Shown here: one piece after another, positions 24,566-33,859 of the stretch
Numbering within the stretch: position 1 is the first letter of the stretch
How the letters are laid out: each line of letters begins with the position of its first letter
Assembly: GCA_937925845.1 (NCBI GenBank)
Contig: CALAML010000105.1
Span: 1-44,505 of the forward strand
Source: an uncultured Acidimicrobiales bacterium
GTDB taxonomy: Bacteria; Actinomycetota; Acidimicrobiia; Acidimicrobiales; CALAML01
Length of the DNA: 44,505 nucleotides
Direction of reading: 5' to 3'
Notes under the pieces: generated by a model
Seen by the model: only the letters and a program-made list of their open reading frames with translations
Told to the model about the DNA's origin: nothing
Database searches by the model: none
Translations under genes and position numbers: made by a program

Positions 24566-25954
24566 ATGACCAAACCATCGGGTAGTCGTGCGGGCCCGTG
24601 GCGAGTGATGAGCCTCGTGGCGCTGCCGATCTTCCTGGCGACGGTGAACTTCTCGGTGATGTTTGTCGCCTTCGACAGCATCGCCGACCACTTCAACGCC
24701 AGCGATGCCGCCGTCTCCTGGACCCTTACCGGCTACACCATCACCGCCGGCTCGCTCACGATCCCGGCCGGTTGGTTCGCCGATCGCTACGGCCGCAAGC
24801 GAGCGCTGCTTCTGGGCATCTCGGTGTTTGTGGCCGGCTCGGCCCTCATCGCTATCGCCCCCACCCTGGCGGTGCTAGTGGTTGGTCGCCTAATTCAGGC
24901 GGCCGGGTTGAGCCTGCAAAGCATCTCCGCTCTGGCGGTGGTGATGGATGTGTTCGGCCCGCAGCGTCGCTCCACGGCAGTTGGCGGAATCGGTGGCATC
25001 GGCGGTGTGGCCGCGGCCATGGGACCGCTGATCGGCGGCCTGCTCCTCGACAGTGTGGGCTGGCGGTGGACCTTCTTCGTGAACGTACCCGTCGGCATTG
25101 CGCTGGTGCTGCTGTTGTTCTTCGGCCTCGAGGTGAACGAAACCACCAACCCTGATTCCGAACCTCCCGACAGCATCGGCATCGTCACCCTCATCGCCGG
25201 TGCCACGCTGTTTGCTCTGGCCGTCGTTCAGTCCAACAGCTGGGGCTTCACCAGCGCCAGGACCCTCGGCGCGGCATTCGCCGGCATCGCCGCGCTGGCG
25301 GCGGTGGTGCGACGATGTCGGGATCGCACCAACGGCATCCTGTTCCTACCGTTGTTTGGCGATCGCATCTTTCGCCTGGGCAGCTTCCTCAACCTGCTGG
25401 TGGCCGGCAGCTTTGGGGGTCTCTACCTGGCCTGGGTGAACCTGTTGGACGAAGACGGCTGGGGCTACAGCAAACGCGACGTCGGCCTGGCGCTCAGCCT
25501 CATACCGCTGGTGGCCGGACCGCTGTCGATCGCTGCCGGCCGCTGGGCCGACCGCTTCGGCCACCGACGGATCATCCTCACCGGAACCGTGATGCTCGGG
25601 CTCTCCGGAGTACTCGGGCTGGCCATCCTCGATGGCACGGCCAACGCCTGGTCATGGGCCATCTTCGCCGTGGTCTACGGAATCGGCGTGGGCTTTGGCC
25701 ATTCGGCTAGCCACGCCGCGGCCATGGTCAACGTGCCCTCGGCTCGACTCGGCGTCGGCGGCGCCATGTCGCGTATCGCCATGGATGTCGGCAGTACCTT
25801 CTCGGTGGCGTTGGTGGTGGCCCTGGCCCTCGCCGCGACCACCGCCGAAGCAGCAACCGAACGAGCGCTACAGATGCTGATCGTGGTCGGCGTCATCGGC
25901 TCCATCGCCGCCGCCGCCTTGGGCGATACCCGCGGCAACCGACCCGACCAATAG
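24566..25954 (+). CDS. MFS transporter, DHA2-type multidrug exporter
   Basis: About 462 residues with 13-14 predicted hydrophobic segments. It carries the MFS loop 2-3 signature GWFADRYGRKRALLLG, the drug-antiporter motif C region near GPLIGGLLLDSVGWRWTFFV, and a second loop signature GRWADRFGHRR after segment 8. This pattern is that of the 14-segment DHA2 (QacA/EmrB) exporters, which use the proton gradient. Substrate unknown. The start is ATG 24566; a GTG two codons earlier is an alternative. It is divergent from the secreted-protein gene. Confidence 0.92.
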   Translation: MTKPSGSRAGPWRVMSLVALPIFLATVNFSVMFVAFDSIADHFNASDAAVSWTLTGYTITAGSLTIPAGWFADRYGRKRALLLGISVFVAGSALIAIAPTLAVLVVGRLIQAAGLSLQSISALAVVMDVFGPQRRSTAVGGIGGIGGVAAAMGPLIGGLLLDSVGWRWTFFVNVPVGIALVLLLFFGLEVNETTNPDSEPPDSIGIVTLIAGATLFALAVVQSNSWGFTSARTLGAAFAGIAALAAVVRRCRDRTNGILFLPLFGDRIFRLGSFLNLLVAGSFGGLYLAWVNLLDEDGWGYSKRDVGLALSLIPLVAGPLSIAAGRWADRFGHRRIILTGTVMLGLSGVLGLAILDGTANAWSWAIFAVVYGIGVGFGHSASHAAAMVNVPSARLGVGGAMSRIAMDVGSTFSVALVVALALAATTAEAATERALQMLIVVGVIGSIAAAALGDTRGNRPDQ

Positions 25955-26033
25955 GCGGAGCGGCCGAGAAGTCATCAGAGTTCAGAGACTGCTAAGCAAC
26001 CACGCTGGTGAACAGCATCGGTTGACGGTTGGA

Positions 26034-26924
26034 CTACAGAATCCTCGTGTTGTCGACGTAGCCGAGTTCGACGAATTCCGGCGCCGGGGTCACGGCCGCG
26101 AGGGCCCGGCGCAGTGGTTCGATGTCGGTGTCGATGGAGAAGCCAGGTAGCCAGTCGTCGTGGTGGGAGAGGATCACCTTCTTTGCGCCGAGCAGCTGCG
26201 CCTGTTGAGCGACAAAATCCGCCAGGCTTCCCTGGATCGGTTCACCGTCGATGTTGGCCCGCCCCGCGGCACCGATGATGGCTACATCCGGTTCGAGGTT
26301 GGCCAGTACCCCACTCCAATGACCCGAGGTGTCTTGATAGAACACTGAGCCGTCGGGAGTCTCGATCACAAAGACCAGCGCACCGCCATCGCCCCTGTCG
26401 CTATGTCCCGGCGCGGCCTGGCCCAGGTGGCCAACCACCTCCGCACCGAGCGAAGCGAACCATTCGTAGAGATCGGCCATCCGTTCCTGCTGTTCCTGCA
26501 GGGTCACCCCCATGTCGCCGAGGCAGACCGAATCGGGCTGGTCCATCTGACCATGGGACCAAACACAAGAGTGTTGTGACGGGTAGACCGACGCCCGCAC
26601 ATCGTTTCCCAGATCCACCGTCTCCCCACCGGCAACACACAACATCTGGTCGAGCGGAACCCCGGCCGCTTCCATCACCCGAACCGTCTCATAGCTGCCG
26701 ACGATCTTGGCGCCGGTGTTCATGGCGATGCGCTCGGCGCCCCAGAGGTGATCAAAGTGACTGTGGCCAACCAGGATCCAGTCGCACTCGGCAATGTCAT
26801 CGGCCGACAGGCCCGGGCCCGCGGCCCCGGCAACGCGGTCGACGTAGGCGTCGAGAAAAACGGTAAGCCCCGAGGTCTTCAAGGCGAAGGTCGCACAGCC
26901 ATACCAGTCGATCGTCGTAGCCAT
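26034..26924 (-). CDS. Metallo-beta-lactamase fold hydrolase, UlaG-like
   Basis: A 296-residue cytosolic protein with WYGCATFALKTSG at the start and the ligand motif VGHSHFDHLWG, both typical of the UlaG/RomA-type group. Later ligands appear as YPSQHSCVWSHG, VFYQDTSGHW and LSHHDDWLP. Relatives include L-ascorbate-6-phosphate lactonase and N-acyl-phosphatidylethanolamine-hydrolase-like proteins; the substrate here cannot be told. It is the third metallo-beta-lactamase-fold gene within 9 kb, each of a different subgroup. Confidence 0.9.
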   Translation of the reverse strand: MATTIDWYGCATFALKTSGLTVFLDAYVDRVAGAAGPGLSADDIAECDWILVGHSHFDHLWGAERIAMNTGAKIVGSYETVRVMEAAGVPLDQMLCVAGGETVDLGNDVRASVYPSQHSCVWSHGQMDQPDSVCLGDMGVTLQEQQERMADLYEWFASLGAEVVGHLGQAAPGHSDRGDGGALVFVIETPDGSVFYQDTSGHWSGVLANLEPDVAIIGAAGRANIDGEPIQGSLADFVAQQAQLLGAKKVILSHHDDWLPGFSIDTDIEPLRRALAAVTPAPEFVELGYVDNTRIL

Positions 26925-26980
26925 AGCCGGAGCGTAGAGCCGATCGCGTCGGCCCGCTCGACGCTAAATGGCAGGGCCTC

Positions 26981-28906
26981 CTACACGAGGATGGTGCGAC
27001 ACCCCAGGTTGGTGCTGGGAACACCGGCGTTGTTGATGGCCCAGATGCAGATCTGATGGAGGCCGGGGGACGATACCGGAAGCCGTTGCCAGAAGCCGTG
27101 AGCATCGCCGTAGCCGGGGTAGCTCAGGCCCACATACGGCTTGGTCAGATTGGCGAGCGGAGCCCGGACCCGTTGGCTGTTGAGATAAATGTGAACCCTG
27201 GTGGGCGCGGCCGCAGCCAGGTCGTGGTCCAAGGCCCAACCCTGCACCACGATGTCTCCGGCGGCGTCGACCCCGACCGACTCAAACTCGCCGACCGGGA
27301 GACGGTCGGTCATCAAACATCCCAGCAGCGTCGACACCATGCCGGTGTGATCGACGGCCCGGGCGCAGACCTCATGCACCTGATGGTCCAGAGGATGGCG
27401 GAGATAGAACCCGTGGTTGTTGCCGTGGCTGGCATAGGCGGCGCCGATATCGGGCCGATTGGTGAGCGCCGGACCCTGCTTCACCCAGACCCCATCCACA
27501 TACAGCCGGACCTTAATGGTGTCGGTCACGTCGGGATCCAGGGCCCAGCCAGTGGCCACCAGCGTGCCGTCGGCCTCGATGCGGGCGTGCTCCAGTTCTC
27601 CGATCGGCGCGGCGTTGGCCGGCGCCGCCGGAGAAGGCTGAGTTGTAGGCGGGGCACCAACGGTGACCACCACCGGTTCCGACAGCGGCGAGACGTTTCC
27701 GTCGGCGTCGTAGGCAGCGACCCGATAGGTGTGGGTGGTCCCGGCGGTGCGATTCCGGTCCCGGAAGGCCACCACGCCGCTGTTGCCGCCGTGGCAGGGC
27801 TCGTCGACCACATCGGTGAAGCGGCTGCCGGCTTCGGCCAGGAACTCCATGGTGTAGCTATCGGGGCGGCCGGTCACGCTCACCGCGCCAAGGCTTCGGT
27901 TATGACGCACCTCGGCGTGGGGCCCCTCGGCAATGTAGGGCCCGTAACCCCGGGTCTCGAACCCACCCACACCAACGATGGCCTGGCGAATACCCCGGTC
28001 GTGAGGCTGGCCGCTCGGACCGAGCTTCGGGTAGCGCTCATAGAAGTGATCGTCTCCGGAGAACCAGAGCTCCACCCCGTGCTTGAAGGCCAGGTCGTAC
28101 ATCGGCGCCAGGTAGATCGCGTTGCCCGGGTTGCGGGTACTCCACCGGGGATGGTGGGCAATGATCGCCGTGCAGGCATTGGTCGACGATTCCAGTTCCG
28201 ACTTCAACCACTCGTACTGGGCCGACCCGGGCGCACATCCGCCGATCTCCCAGCACAGGGTGTTGATGCCAATCACATGCCACGGTCCCCACTTCTGTGA
28301 GAACCGACCCAGGTTGGTGTGGCCCGCCTGGTTGCCGAAGTAATCGAAGAACGGCTGCGGACCGGCCTGTTGATAGTCGTGGTTCCCCGGCACGGCCCAC
28401 ATTCGAGCCTTCTCACTGCCGTACACGCTGTGGAAGCAGTCGTAGGCGTTGACTGAACCGTTGACTTGGCTGACGTCACCGGAAAGGAAGATCCGCCCGG
28501 GGTTGTCCTGAAAGATTCGGGCCACGCGGGCCATTCCCTGCATCCGGGCGTTGTTGTCGCAGTGCGACATGTCAGCGGCGACCAGGAACGGCGCGGTGCG
28601 GGCCGCGGGGTTACGACCGATCTCCACACCGTCGCGGAACACCTTGTAGCCCAACACGCCCTCGTCATCGGTGGACGCGGTCCATTCCAAACCGACGTTG
28701 AAAGAATCAACCCAGGCCGCGGTCACGCCAGCTGGAGTAGTTGGTATTGCGGGAGCTGCGCTCACCGGTACCGGCAGCCCGGCCGTGAGGCTGAGCGTCG
28801 CCAGAACCAACACGGCCAGGGCTCGGACGACCGCAAGGCCAGAGGAGAAACGCACCGCGTTCCATACGGCATTCAACAACCAAAGCTGAGCGGAACCGCG
28901 CAACAT
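26981..28906 (-). CDS. Secreted metallophosphoesterase nested in an FN3 domain, with two C-terminal GWALD repeats
   Basis: A 641-residue exported protein. The signal peptide lies near residues 28-50. Residues 53-98 are the first half of a fibronectin type III domain (VGLEWTASTDDEGVLGYKVF); residues about 104-372 are a purple-acid-phosphatase-like metallophosphoesterase with LSGDVSQ, PGNHDY (173-177), AHHPRWS and SGDDHFYER (283-291); residues about 377-417 complete the FN3 (RTAGTTHTYRVAAYDADGNV). Two repeats of about 100 residues follow, each starting PIGELE or PVGEFE and containing GWALDPDV or GWALDHDL. The late motif is GDDH where GHxH is usual, so one metal ligand is changed. It probably hydrolyses phosphoesters outside the cell. 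Confidence 0.9.
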   Translation of the reverse strand: MLRGSAQLWLLNAVWNAVRFSSGLAVVRALAVLVLATLSLTAGLPVPVSAAPAIPTTPAGVTAAWVDSFNVGLEWTASTDDEGVLGYKVFRDGVEIGRNPAARTAPFLVAADMSHCDNNARMQGMARVARIFQDNPGRIFLSGDVSQVNGSVNAYDCFHSVYGSEKARMWAVPGNHDYQQAGPQPFFDYFGNQAGHTNLGRFSQKWGPWHVIGINTLCWEIGGCAPGSAQYEWLKSELESSTNACTAIIAHHPRWSTRNPGNAIYLAPMYDLAFKHGVELWFSGDDHFYERYPKLGPSGQPHDRGIRQAIVGVGGFETRGYGPYIAEGPHAEVRHNRSLGAVSVTGRPDSYTMEFLAEAGSRFTDVVDEPCHGGNSGVVAFRDRNRTAGTTHTYRVAAYDADGNVSPLSEPVVVTVGAPPTTQPSPAAPANAAPIGELEHARIEADGTLVATGWALDPDVTDTIKVRLYVDGVWVKQGPALTNRPDIGAAYASHGNNHGFYLRHPLDHQVHEVCARAVDHTGMVSTLLGCLMTDRLPVGEFESVGVDAAGDIVVQGWALDHDLAAAAPTRVHIYLNSQRVRAPLANLTKPYVGLSYPGYGDAHGFWQRLPVSSPGLHQICIWAINNAGVPSTNLGCRTILV

Positions 28907-29210
28907 CTTTGGCAGCTTTGCTGGTTGGCAGCGACCGTGATTGGGAAACGACTCGTCAACAGAAACCGCTCTGTGTCGGCAGGCAAACAGACGAATTGGC
29001 CGGCTGTTCCTAGCGTCGCATGCAGACCCTGCGATGGGGTCAAATCCGGGGTGACGCCCTTGTGACGCCCGGATGCGTTTGATGAACCATCAGCCAGCAA
29101 CCGGCTGGCTGGTCGATGCCTAGCTCGGCCTTGCTCGCTGCAGTCCGCTCCAGTTTCTGGCCCAGACCACATCGCTCGATGGCCCTGCAGGTCTGACAAA
29201 GGAGGCAGAA
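28907..29210. other. Divergent intergenic region
   Basis: A 304-base gap between the phosphoesterase and protease genes. It holds two adjacent copies of GTGACGCCC (about 29051 and 29062) and a hairpin CAGCCAG ... CTGGCTG (29089-29113). AAAGGAGG stands immediately before the protease start. No coding frame is convincing, and no clear promoter pair was recognised. Confidence 0.5.
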
Positions 29211-31622
29211 ATGCGCACAACGAAGAAGCCCGTCGTGCCATCAATGGTGGCACCTCTCCCTATTCATGCTCGCCCTATTCATGCTCGCCCTATTCATGCA
29301 GCCCCGGCGGCAAGCCGACCGGGGCGATCAAGGAGCTCCGATCGGCGGAACAGTCGTATCGGTCGTGTCCTCACAACGATGGCGCTCCTCATCACCGTGC
29401 TGGCGACGGTTCCGGCGAACAATGCCCCTGCCGCGGCGATCGAGGGCGGCAGCACGCCGACCGACAACACCACCACCCGAGCCACCGTTCGGGTCCGAGC
29501 GGGCGGCGGATCTTGCACCGGTGCGCTCGTCCGGCCCGACCTGGTGCTATCCGCAGGCCATTGCGTAACCGCACGAGGATCCGACCTTGGCCATGCGCCG
29601 TTCAACCGGGATCGCCGGGCATGGAACGACGCCCAACGCCCAGACAGATTTTACGATCTCTTGGCACAGTACCCGCGCGGGGTAGCGATTGACGTTGGCC
29701 CCACAAGCGGAGCTCCACTCTTCAGAGGCAAGGCTGTTGAGTACGCGATTCCCGGCAACGCCGACATGATTCTCCTCCGACTGGAGACGCCTGTGCCTTC
29801 CCGTATCGCCCAGCCTGTTCCAGTACTCACGTCGCTGCCGGGAAGAAGTTCTCAGGATCCATCAGGCTGGGTGCGCGGCCGACAATTCATCGCTGCAGGC
29901 TTCGGTACTTCGGCAATTGGCGGTCCACTCACATCGACGCTCCGTGAGGCCACCGTGACCGGAGCGGTATATCCGTGTCCACGCAATGGTGGCGGTTGGG
30001 TCTTCGGCGGCGACCACAAGCTCTGCGTCAACCGAGGGTCGGGCATCGGACGTCCAGGCGACAGCGGCGGTCCGTTGTATTGGACCGATGACTCGGGAAG
30101 GCGCTGGCTCGCAGCCGTGTACCAAGGTGTTGAAGGGGCACGGGGCGGCCGCTACACCGCAACCTTCTACCGAGGTGGCGCCAACTTCAACAACGTGCAG
30201 AATGCACCATTGGCGAACATCGGCGCTTGGCTGGAGGGTCACATCGACGGCGATACCGGCTACGTCGCCTACCTGTGGTCATCCCAAACCGAGGATCACT
30301 TCGCCCCGACCACCTATGCCATGAACCCGGCCGGCATCGACCCCTACGTCACCAAGGATGCTGTTGGGGTCTACCACGCCCACTTCCCAGGCCTGCGGGC
30401 CTTGGAGAGCGACACCCCCAGAGTCGTTTCCGTGACCAGCTACGGCAACACGGCCACCGCATGCAAGCTAGGCAACGACGTTCGATCGGATCGGGTTGAG
30501 GTCCGTTGTTACGGTTCAGCAGGAGTGCCAGCCGATGCCCGGTTCGCCATCCTTTCGACCGACCTCAACGGCGACTACGCCGGCGTAGTCAACGCCCGTG
30601 GGACCGAGATTGAGAGTCACCGCCCACTCGCGGTCGAGAAGACTGGCAGCGGCGTCTACCGAGTAACGCTGAATGACCGCCGGGCCACACAGCCATGGAA
30701 GTTTGTCTCGGCGACTGCCATGGGCGGCGACGCCACCCTCTGCAATGTCCGCTCGTGGCAGGCGGCAAGCGCAACTATCGTTTGCCGCGACGCCGACGGG
30801 CGGGCGACGGATTCGGCGTTCCACTTCTCGGCTACCAGTGCCACCGATCAGTCCTACGCGTGGTCGAGTCGCCTCACCGGAACGGGGAACACCCCGGCGA
30901 ACTTCTCAAACGTGGTCGGCGGCGGGGACGCCACGATCGAACGCACGGCCATGGGTCGCTACCGCGTCCGGTTCGCCGGACTCCCTGCGCGATCTGGCGG
31001 CAACGTTCAGGTCAACGCCTACGGCAACGTTGATGCCTTCTGCAAGGTTGGCGGGTGGTCGGCAACCACGGCCAACGTTCGCTGCTACGACGGCGATGGA
31101 GAGGACAAGGACGCCAGGTTCGTGGTGCGCTATGTCGATCCTCTTGATGCGGGGATGAGGATCACCGCCGACCTCTTCTGGCTGCGAGCGCTGTCATCGG
31201 AGCTCTGCGGCAGCGGTCTAGATTTCACCGGGTCGCTCCGCTTCACTTCCGGGGTGGCTGGTTCCAATACCGTCGCCAGCTTCCCCGAGAGGACCAACAC
31301 CGTCCTGCGCACCTTCAGCACGAACCCGAGGATCACAGGGTTGTCGGTTCCGGGGCAGCGGTTCGTCATGGCCAAACTCTCGGTCACCGACGTGGACGGG
31401 GGCTTCTGCGGATCGGACGACATCGTGGATCTCGCTCCGGGGGAAACCGTGAACGACCTGACGCTGCGGATCGATCTTCAGCGTCACCGACTCGAAGTTC
31501 TGGACCCAAAGGCCAGCATCGAGTCGAGGTTCGGAGTGTTGACCTCCAACGGCCGCCATGCCCGCGAACGGGCTCGAGTCAGCCTGGGAGTGAACGTGCA
31601 GCGACCATTCATCGTGCGCTAA
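29211..31622 (+). CDS. Secreted trypsin-like serine protease with C-terminal repeat region
   Basis: An 803-residue protein. The ATG is fixed by AAAGGAGG six bases upstream. An unusually long N-terminal lead of about 53 residues, with three in-frame PIHAR-type repeats, precedes the hydrophobic signal segment VLTTMALLITVLATVPANN. The S1 catalytic triad is His117 (LSAGHC), Asp185 (PGNADMILL) and Ser285 (PGDSGGP). After the protease come three repeats of about 95 residues, each with a pattern like YGNVDAFCKVGGW then VRCYDGDGEDKDARFVV, and a last domain with paired cysteines (ELCGSG, GFCGSDD). The tail probably binds a surface or substrate. Its codon use is a little less uniform than that of neighbouring genes. 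Confidence 0.92.
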   Translation: MRTTKKPVVPSMVAPLPIHARPIHARPIHAAPAASRPGRSRSSDRRNSRIGRVLTTMALLITVLATVPANNAPAAAIEGGSTPTDNTTTRATVRVRAGGGSCTGALVRPDLVLSAGHCVTARGSDLGHAPFNRDRRAWNDAQRPDRFYDLLAQYPRGVAIDVGPTSGAPLFRGKAVEYAIPGNADMILLRLETPVPSRIAQPVPVLTSLPGRSSQDPSGWVRGRQFIAAGFGTSAIGGPLTSTLREATVTGAVYPCPRNGGGWVFGGDHKLCVNRGSGIGRPGDSGGPLYWTDDSGRRWLAAVYQGVEGARGGRYTATFYRGGANFNNVQNAPLANIGAWLEGHIDGDTGYVAYLWSSQTEDHFAPTTYAMNPAGIDPYVTKDAVGVYHAHFPGLRALESDTPRVVSVTSYGNTATACKLGNDVRSDRVEVRCYGSAGVPADARFAILSTDLNGDYAGVVNARGTEIESHRPLAVEKTGSGVYRVTLNDRRATQPWKFVSATAMGGDATLCNVRSWQAASATIVCRDADGRATDSAFHFSATSATDQSYAWSSRLTGTGNTPANFSNVVGGGDATIERTAMGRYRVRFAGLPARSGGNVQVNAYGNVDAFCKVGGWSATTANVRCYDGDGEDKDARFVVRYVDPLDAGMRITADLFWLRALSSELCGSGLDFTGSLRFTSGVAGSNTVASFPERTNTVLRTFSTNPRITGLSVPGQRFVMAKLSVTDVDGGFCGSDDIVDLAPGETVNDLTLRIDLQRHRLEVLDPKASIESRFGVLTSNGRHARERARVSLGVNVQRPFIVR
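29256..29300 (+). repeat. Three tandem 15-base units encoding PIHAR
   Basis: CCCTATTCATGCTCG is repeated twice exactly and a third time with a changed end, in frame at the N-terminal lead of the protease. It encodes PIHAR, PIHAR, PIHAA. Replication slippage would explain it. Confidence 0.85.
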
Positions 31623-31704
31623 ACCCCATGCCGGTCCGCTGAGTCCGGCCTGAAGTCACGGCACACGTTCGGTGTGTCGACGCTGGCGCCGCTCAGCCTC
31701 AGAT

Positions 31705-31736
31705 GTGCCAACACGCTTAGTTAAGCGTGTTGGCAC
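31705..31736. terminator. Perfect 15-base-arm hairpin after the protease gene
   Basis: GTGCCAACACGCTTA and TAAGCGTGTTGGCAC are exact inverse complements with a two-base gap. It lies 80-odd bases after the protease stop and about 160 before the carbonic anhydrase start. There is no T run; it may act as a terminator, an operator or a REP-like element. Confidence 0.6.
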
Positions 31737-31897
31737 GGAGGCTGGGTGGCGCTTTCCGTCTTGCGGGTGAGCGGCAGGCTTGGTTGGACCGCCGCGACGG
31801 TAGGCGGCGACCGTAGTGGCCCCCGCTACTGTCGACGGCAGACCCGATCAATATTGAGACGGCATCAATTTCACATCGATGACCGAAAGGAACCCTG

Positions 31898-32500
31898 GTG
31901 GTAGCTGAACTGATCAATGGCCTTCGCACCTTCGTGGCGGAGGTGATGCCGGCGAAACAGGATCTCTTCGCCAAACTCGCGACCGGCCAAAGCCCGGCCA
32001 CCCTGTTCATTACCTGTGCAGACTCTCGCATCGACCCATCGCTCATCACCCAAACCGATCCTGGCTCGATCTTTGTCGTACGCAACGCCGGCAACATCGT
32101 GCCGAAGCTCGCTGACGGGAGTTCGCCCGACGGCAACGCGGCATCGATCGAATACGCCATCACTGCGCTCAATGTGAGCCACGTGGTGATCTGTGGCCAC
32201 TCGAGCTGCGGGGCGATGGGCGGACTTCAAGATCTCGACGGCATCGCCGACGCGCTGCCGTCGGTTCGTCGTTGGCTCGAACACAGTGAGCAACTGCTCG
32301 ACACACCCGCGGCGTCGGATCTCGACTCGCTGATCGAAGCCAACGTCCTGCTCCAGTTCGAGCATCTCCGTGAATACCCAGGGGTCCAGGCCAAACTCGA
32401 TGCCGGCGAGATCACCTTGCACGCGTGGGTCTACGACATCGGCTCAGGCGACGTTCGCGCCCACGACGGCTCGGCATTCACGTCGCTTCTCCGGAGCTGA
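31898..32500 (+). CDS. Beta-class carbonic anhydrase
   Basis: A 200-residue enzyme that interconverts carbon dioxide and bicarbonate. The zinc ligands Cys40 and, later, His101 and Cys104 are in TCADSRIDP and CGHSSCGAMGG; the Asp42-Arg44 pair of the active site is present. The start is GTG 31898 with AAAGGA upstream. It is of normal length and is followed after five bases by a thioesterase-like gene, so the two are probably one transcript. Confidence 0.96.
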   Translation: MVAELINGLRTFVAEVMPAKQDLFAKLATGQSPATLFITCADSRIDPSLITQTDPGSIFVVRNAGNIVPKLADGSSPDGNAASIEYAITALNVSHVVICGHSSCGAMGGLQDLDGIADALPSVRRWLEHSEQLLDTPAASDLDSLIEANVLLQFEHLREYPGVQAKLDAGEITLHAWVYDIGSGDVRAHDGSAFTSLLRS

Positions 32501-32505
32501 CGACC

Positions 32506-32898
32506 GTGTCTACGAACCCGTCGACTTTTCCGCTGCAGGAAATGCTGGGCTTCGAAATCGAACCGGGCGACGGCAGAGCTACCGCCACTCTGGATCTCGA
32601 CGACAAGCACCACAACCCAAATGGGGTGACCCACGGCGCCGTGCCCTTCGCCATGATGGACACGGCAATGGGCGCCGCCGTCATGTCGGTCCTCGGCGAG
32701 GGCAAAATCTGCGCCACCATCGAAATGCACACGCGCTTCCATCGGGGCGCTCAGTCCGGTCGCCTGATCGCCACCGCAGAAGTCATGCATGCGGGCCGGC
32801 GAATCGTTCACCTCGAAGGCCGCACCGTCGACGCCGACGGCAGACTCATCGCCAGCGCGACCAGCAGCTACGCCGTCATCGACCTCAACGCCAGCTGA
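32506..32898 (+). CDS. PaaI-type hotdog thioesterase
   Basis: The start is taken at GTG 32506 (five bases after the carbonic anhydrase stop, with GGAG about ten bases upstream), giving 130 residues. The hotdog signature is NPNGVTHGAVPFAMMDTAMG, with the conserved Asn/His-Gly and acidic residue on the central helix. Members hydrolyse acyl- or aryl-CoA thioesters. The substrate is not known; the link with carbonic anhydrase is positional only. Confidence 0.88.
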   Translation: MSTNPSTFPLQEMLGFEIEPGDGRATATLDLDDKHHNPNGVTHGAVPFAMMDTAMGAAVMSVLGEGKICATIEMHTRFHRGAQSGRLIATAEVMHAGRRIVHLEGRTVDADGRLIASATSSYAVIDLNAS

Positions 32899-33073
32899 AG
32901 TAACTCCCGACTGACCACCTGGATATACCGGAAACCATGGTCTTCCGGAGCGGTGATGGCCTCAGCGCTCACGCCTACTCATTGCCCGTGCAGGCGAGCC
33001 GCCCAGCGCCGCCTTGGGGCACGCCTTGGCCGGCAGTCGTTGCGACTACCCCGGTTGTGAGAACATCGGGGGT

Positions 33074-33841
33074 ATGGCTATGTGGACCCGCGCTCTCGTC
33101 ACGGGAGCTTCATCTGGAATCGGCAACGCAATCGCCCGACAACTGGCGGCTGACGGCACGGAACTGGTAGTCGTTGCTCGCAACGAAAGCCGGCTAGACG
33201 GGCTGGCGGAATCGGTCTCGGTGAACTGCGAGGTGCTCCCGGCCGACCTTTCGGATCTTGACCAGCTCGGTCATGTAGAGGAACGTCTCGCCGCTACCGG
33301 CGATGGTGCCATCGATCTGTTGGTGAACAACGCCGGTTTCGGCTTCGTCGGGCCGTTCCATCAGCGCTCATTGAGTGGGGAAGCGGCGGTGGTGGCGGTG
33401 AACGTTCTCGTTCTCCAGCGACTCACCCATGCCGCGCTGAGCTCCATGGTGCCCCGTGGCCGGGGCGGGCTACTGAACGTGTCTTCAGTTGCCGGGTGGA
33501 TGCCCGCAGCCAACAGCGCCACCTATGCGGCATCGAAGGCGTTCGTCACCTCGTTCTCGGAGTCGATTCACGCCGAGCTGAAACCCAAAGGCATACACGT
33601 GACGGCGCTCTGCCCCGGCTTCACGCGCACCGAGTTTCAGGCCCGGGCCAGCTACGACGCCTCCGGAATCCCCCGGCCACTCTGGCAGACTCCCGACAAG
33701 GTGGCCGGGGCCGGTCTGGCCGGCATCGCCCAGAACCGACCGATCGTGGTGCCTGGGGTGCAGAACAAGGTGGGTGCCAGCATGTTCCAAACGCTCCCCA
33801 AGGCAGCCCGCCGATTCATCCTGGCCAAGGCCTCCGGCTAA
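33074..33841 (+). CDS. Short-chain dehydrogenase/reductase (SDR)
   Basis: A 255-residue classical SDR starting MAMWTRALVTGASSGIG; NNAGFGF, the catalytic Ser in LNVSSVAG, and YAASK are all present. ARNESR after the second strand suggests NADPH use. It is most like the DltE/YqjQ group of SDRs acting on fatty or aromatic ketones. It converges on the binding-lipoprotein gene. It is unrelated in detail to the SDR at 10554. Confidence 0.92.
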   Translation: MAMWTRALVTGASSGIGNAIARQLAADGTELVVVARNESRLDGLAESVSVNCEVLPADLSDLDQLGHVEERLAATGDGAIDLLVNNAGFGFVGPFHQRSLSGEAAVVAVNVLVLQRLTHAALSSMVPRGRGGLLNVSSVAGWMPAANSATYAASKAFVTSFSESIHAELKPKGIHVTALCPGFTRTEFQARASYDASGIPRPLWQTPDKVAGAGLAGIAQNRPIVVPGVQNKVGASMFQTLPKAARRFILAKASG

Positions 33842-33859
33842 CCCAGGGTCGGCTGTGAG

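Noticed and set aside
24566..25954. Biosynthetic gene cluster with exporter and P450
   Set aside because: The MFS and P450 genes are over 10 kb apart, with no synthase genes.
29256..29300. Short tandem repeats as a CRISPR or VNTR outside genes
   Set aside because: They are direct, in frame and inside the protease gene.
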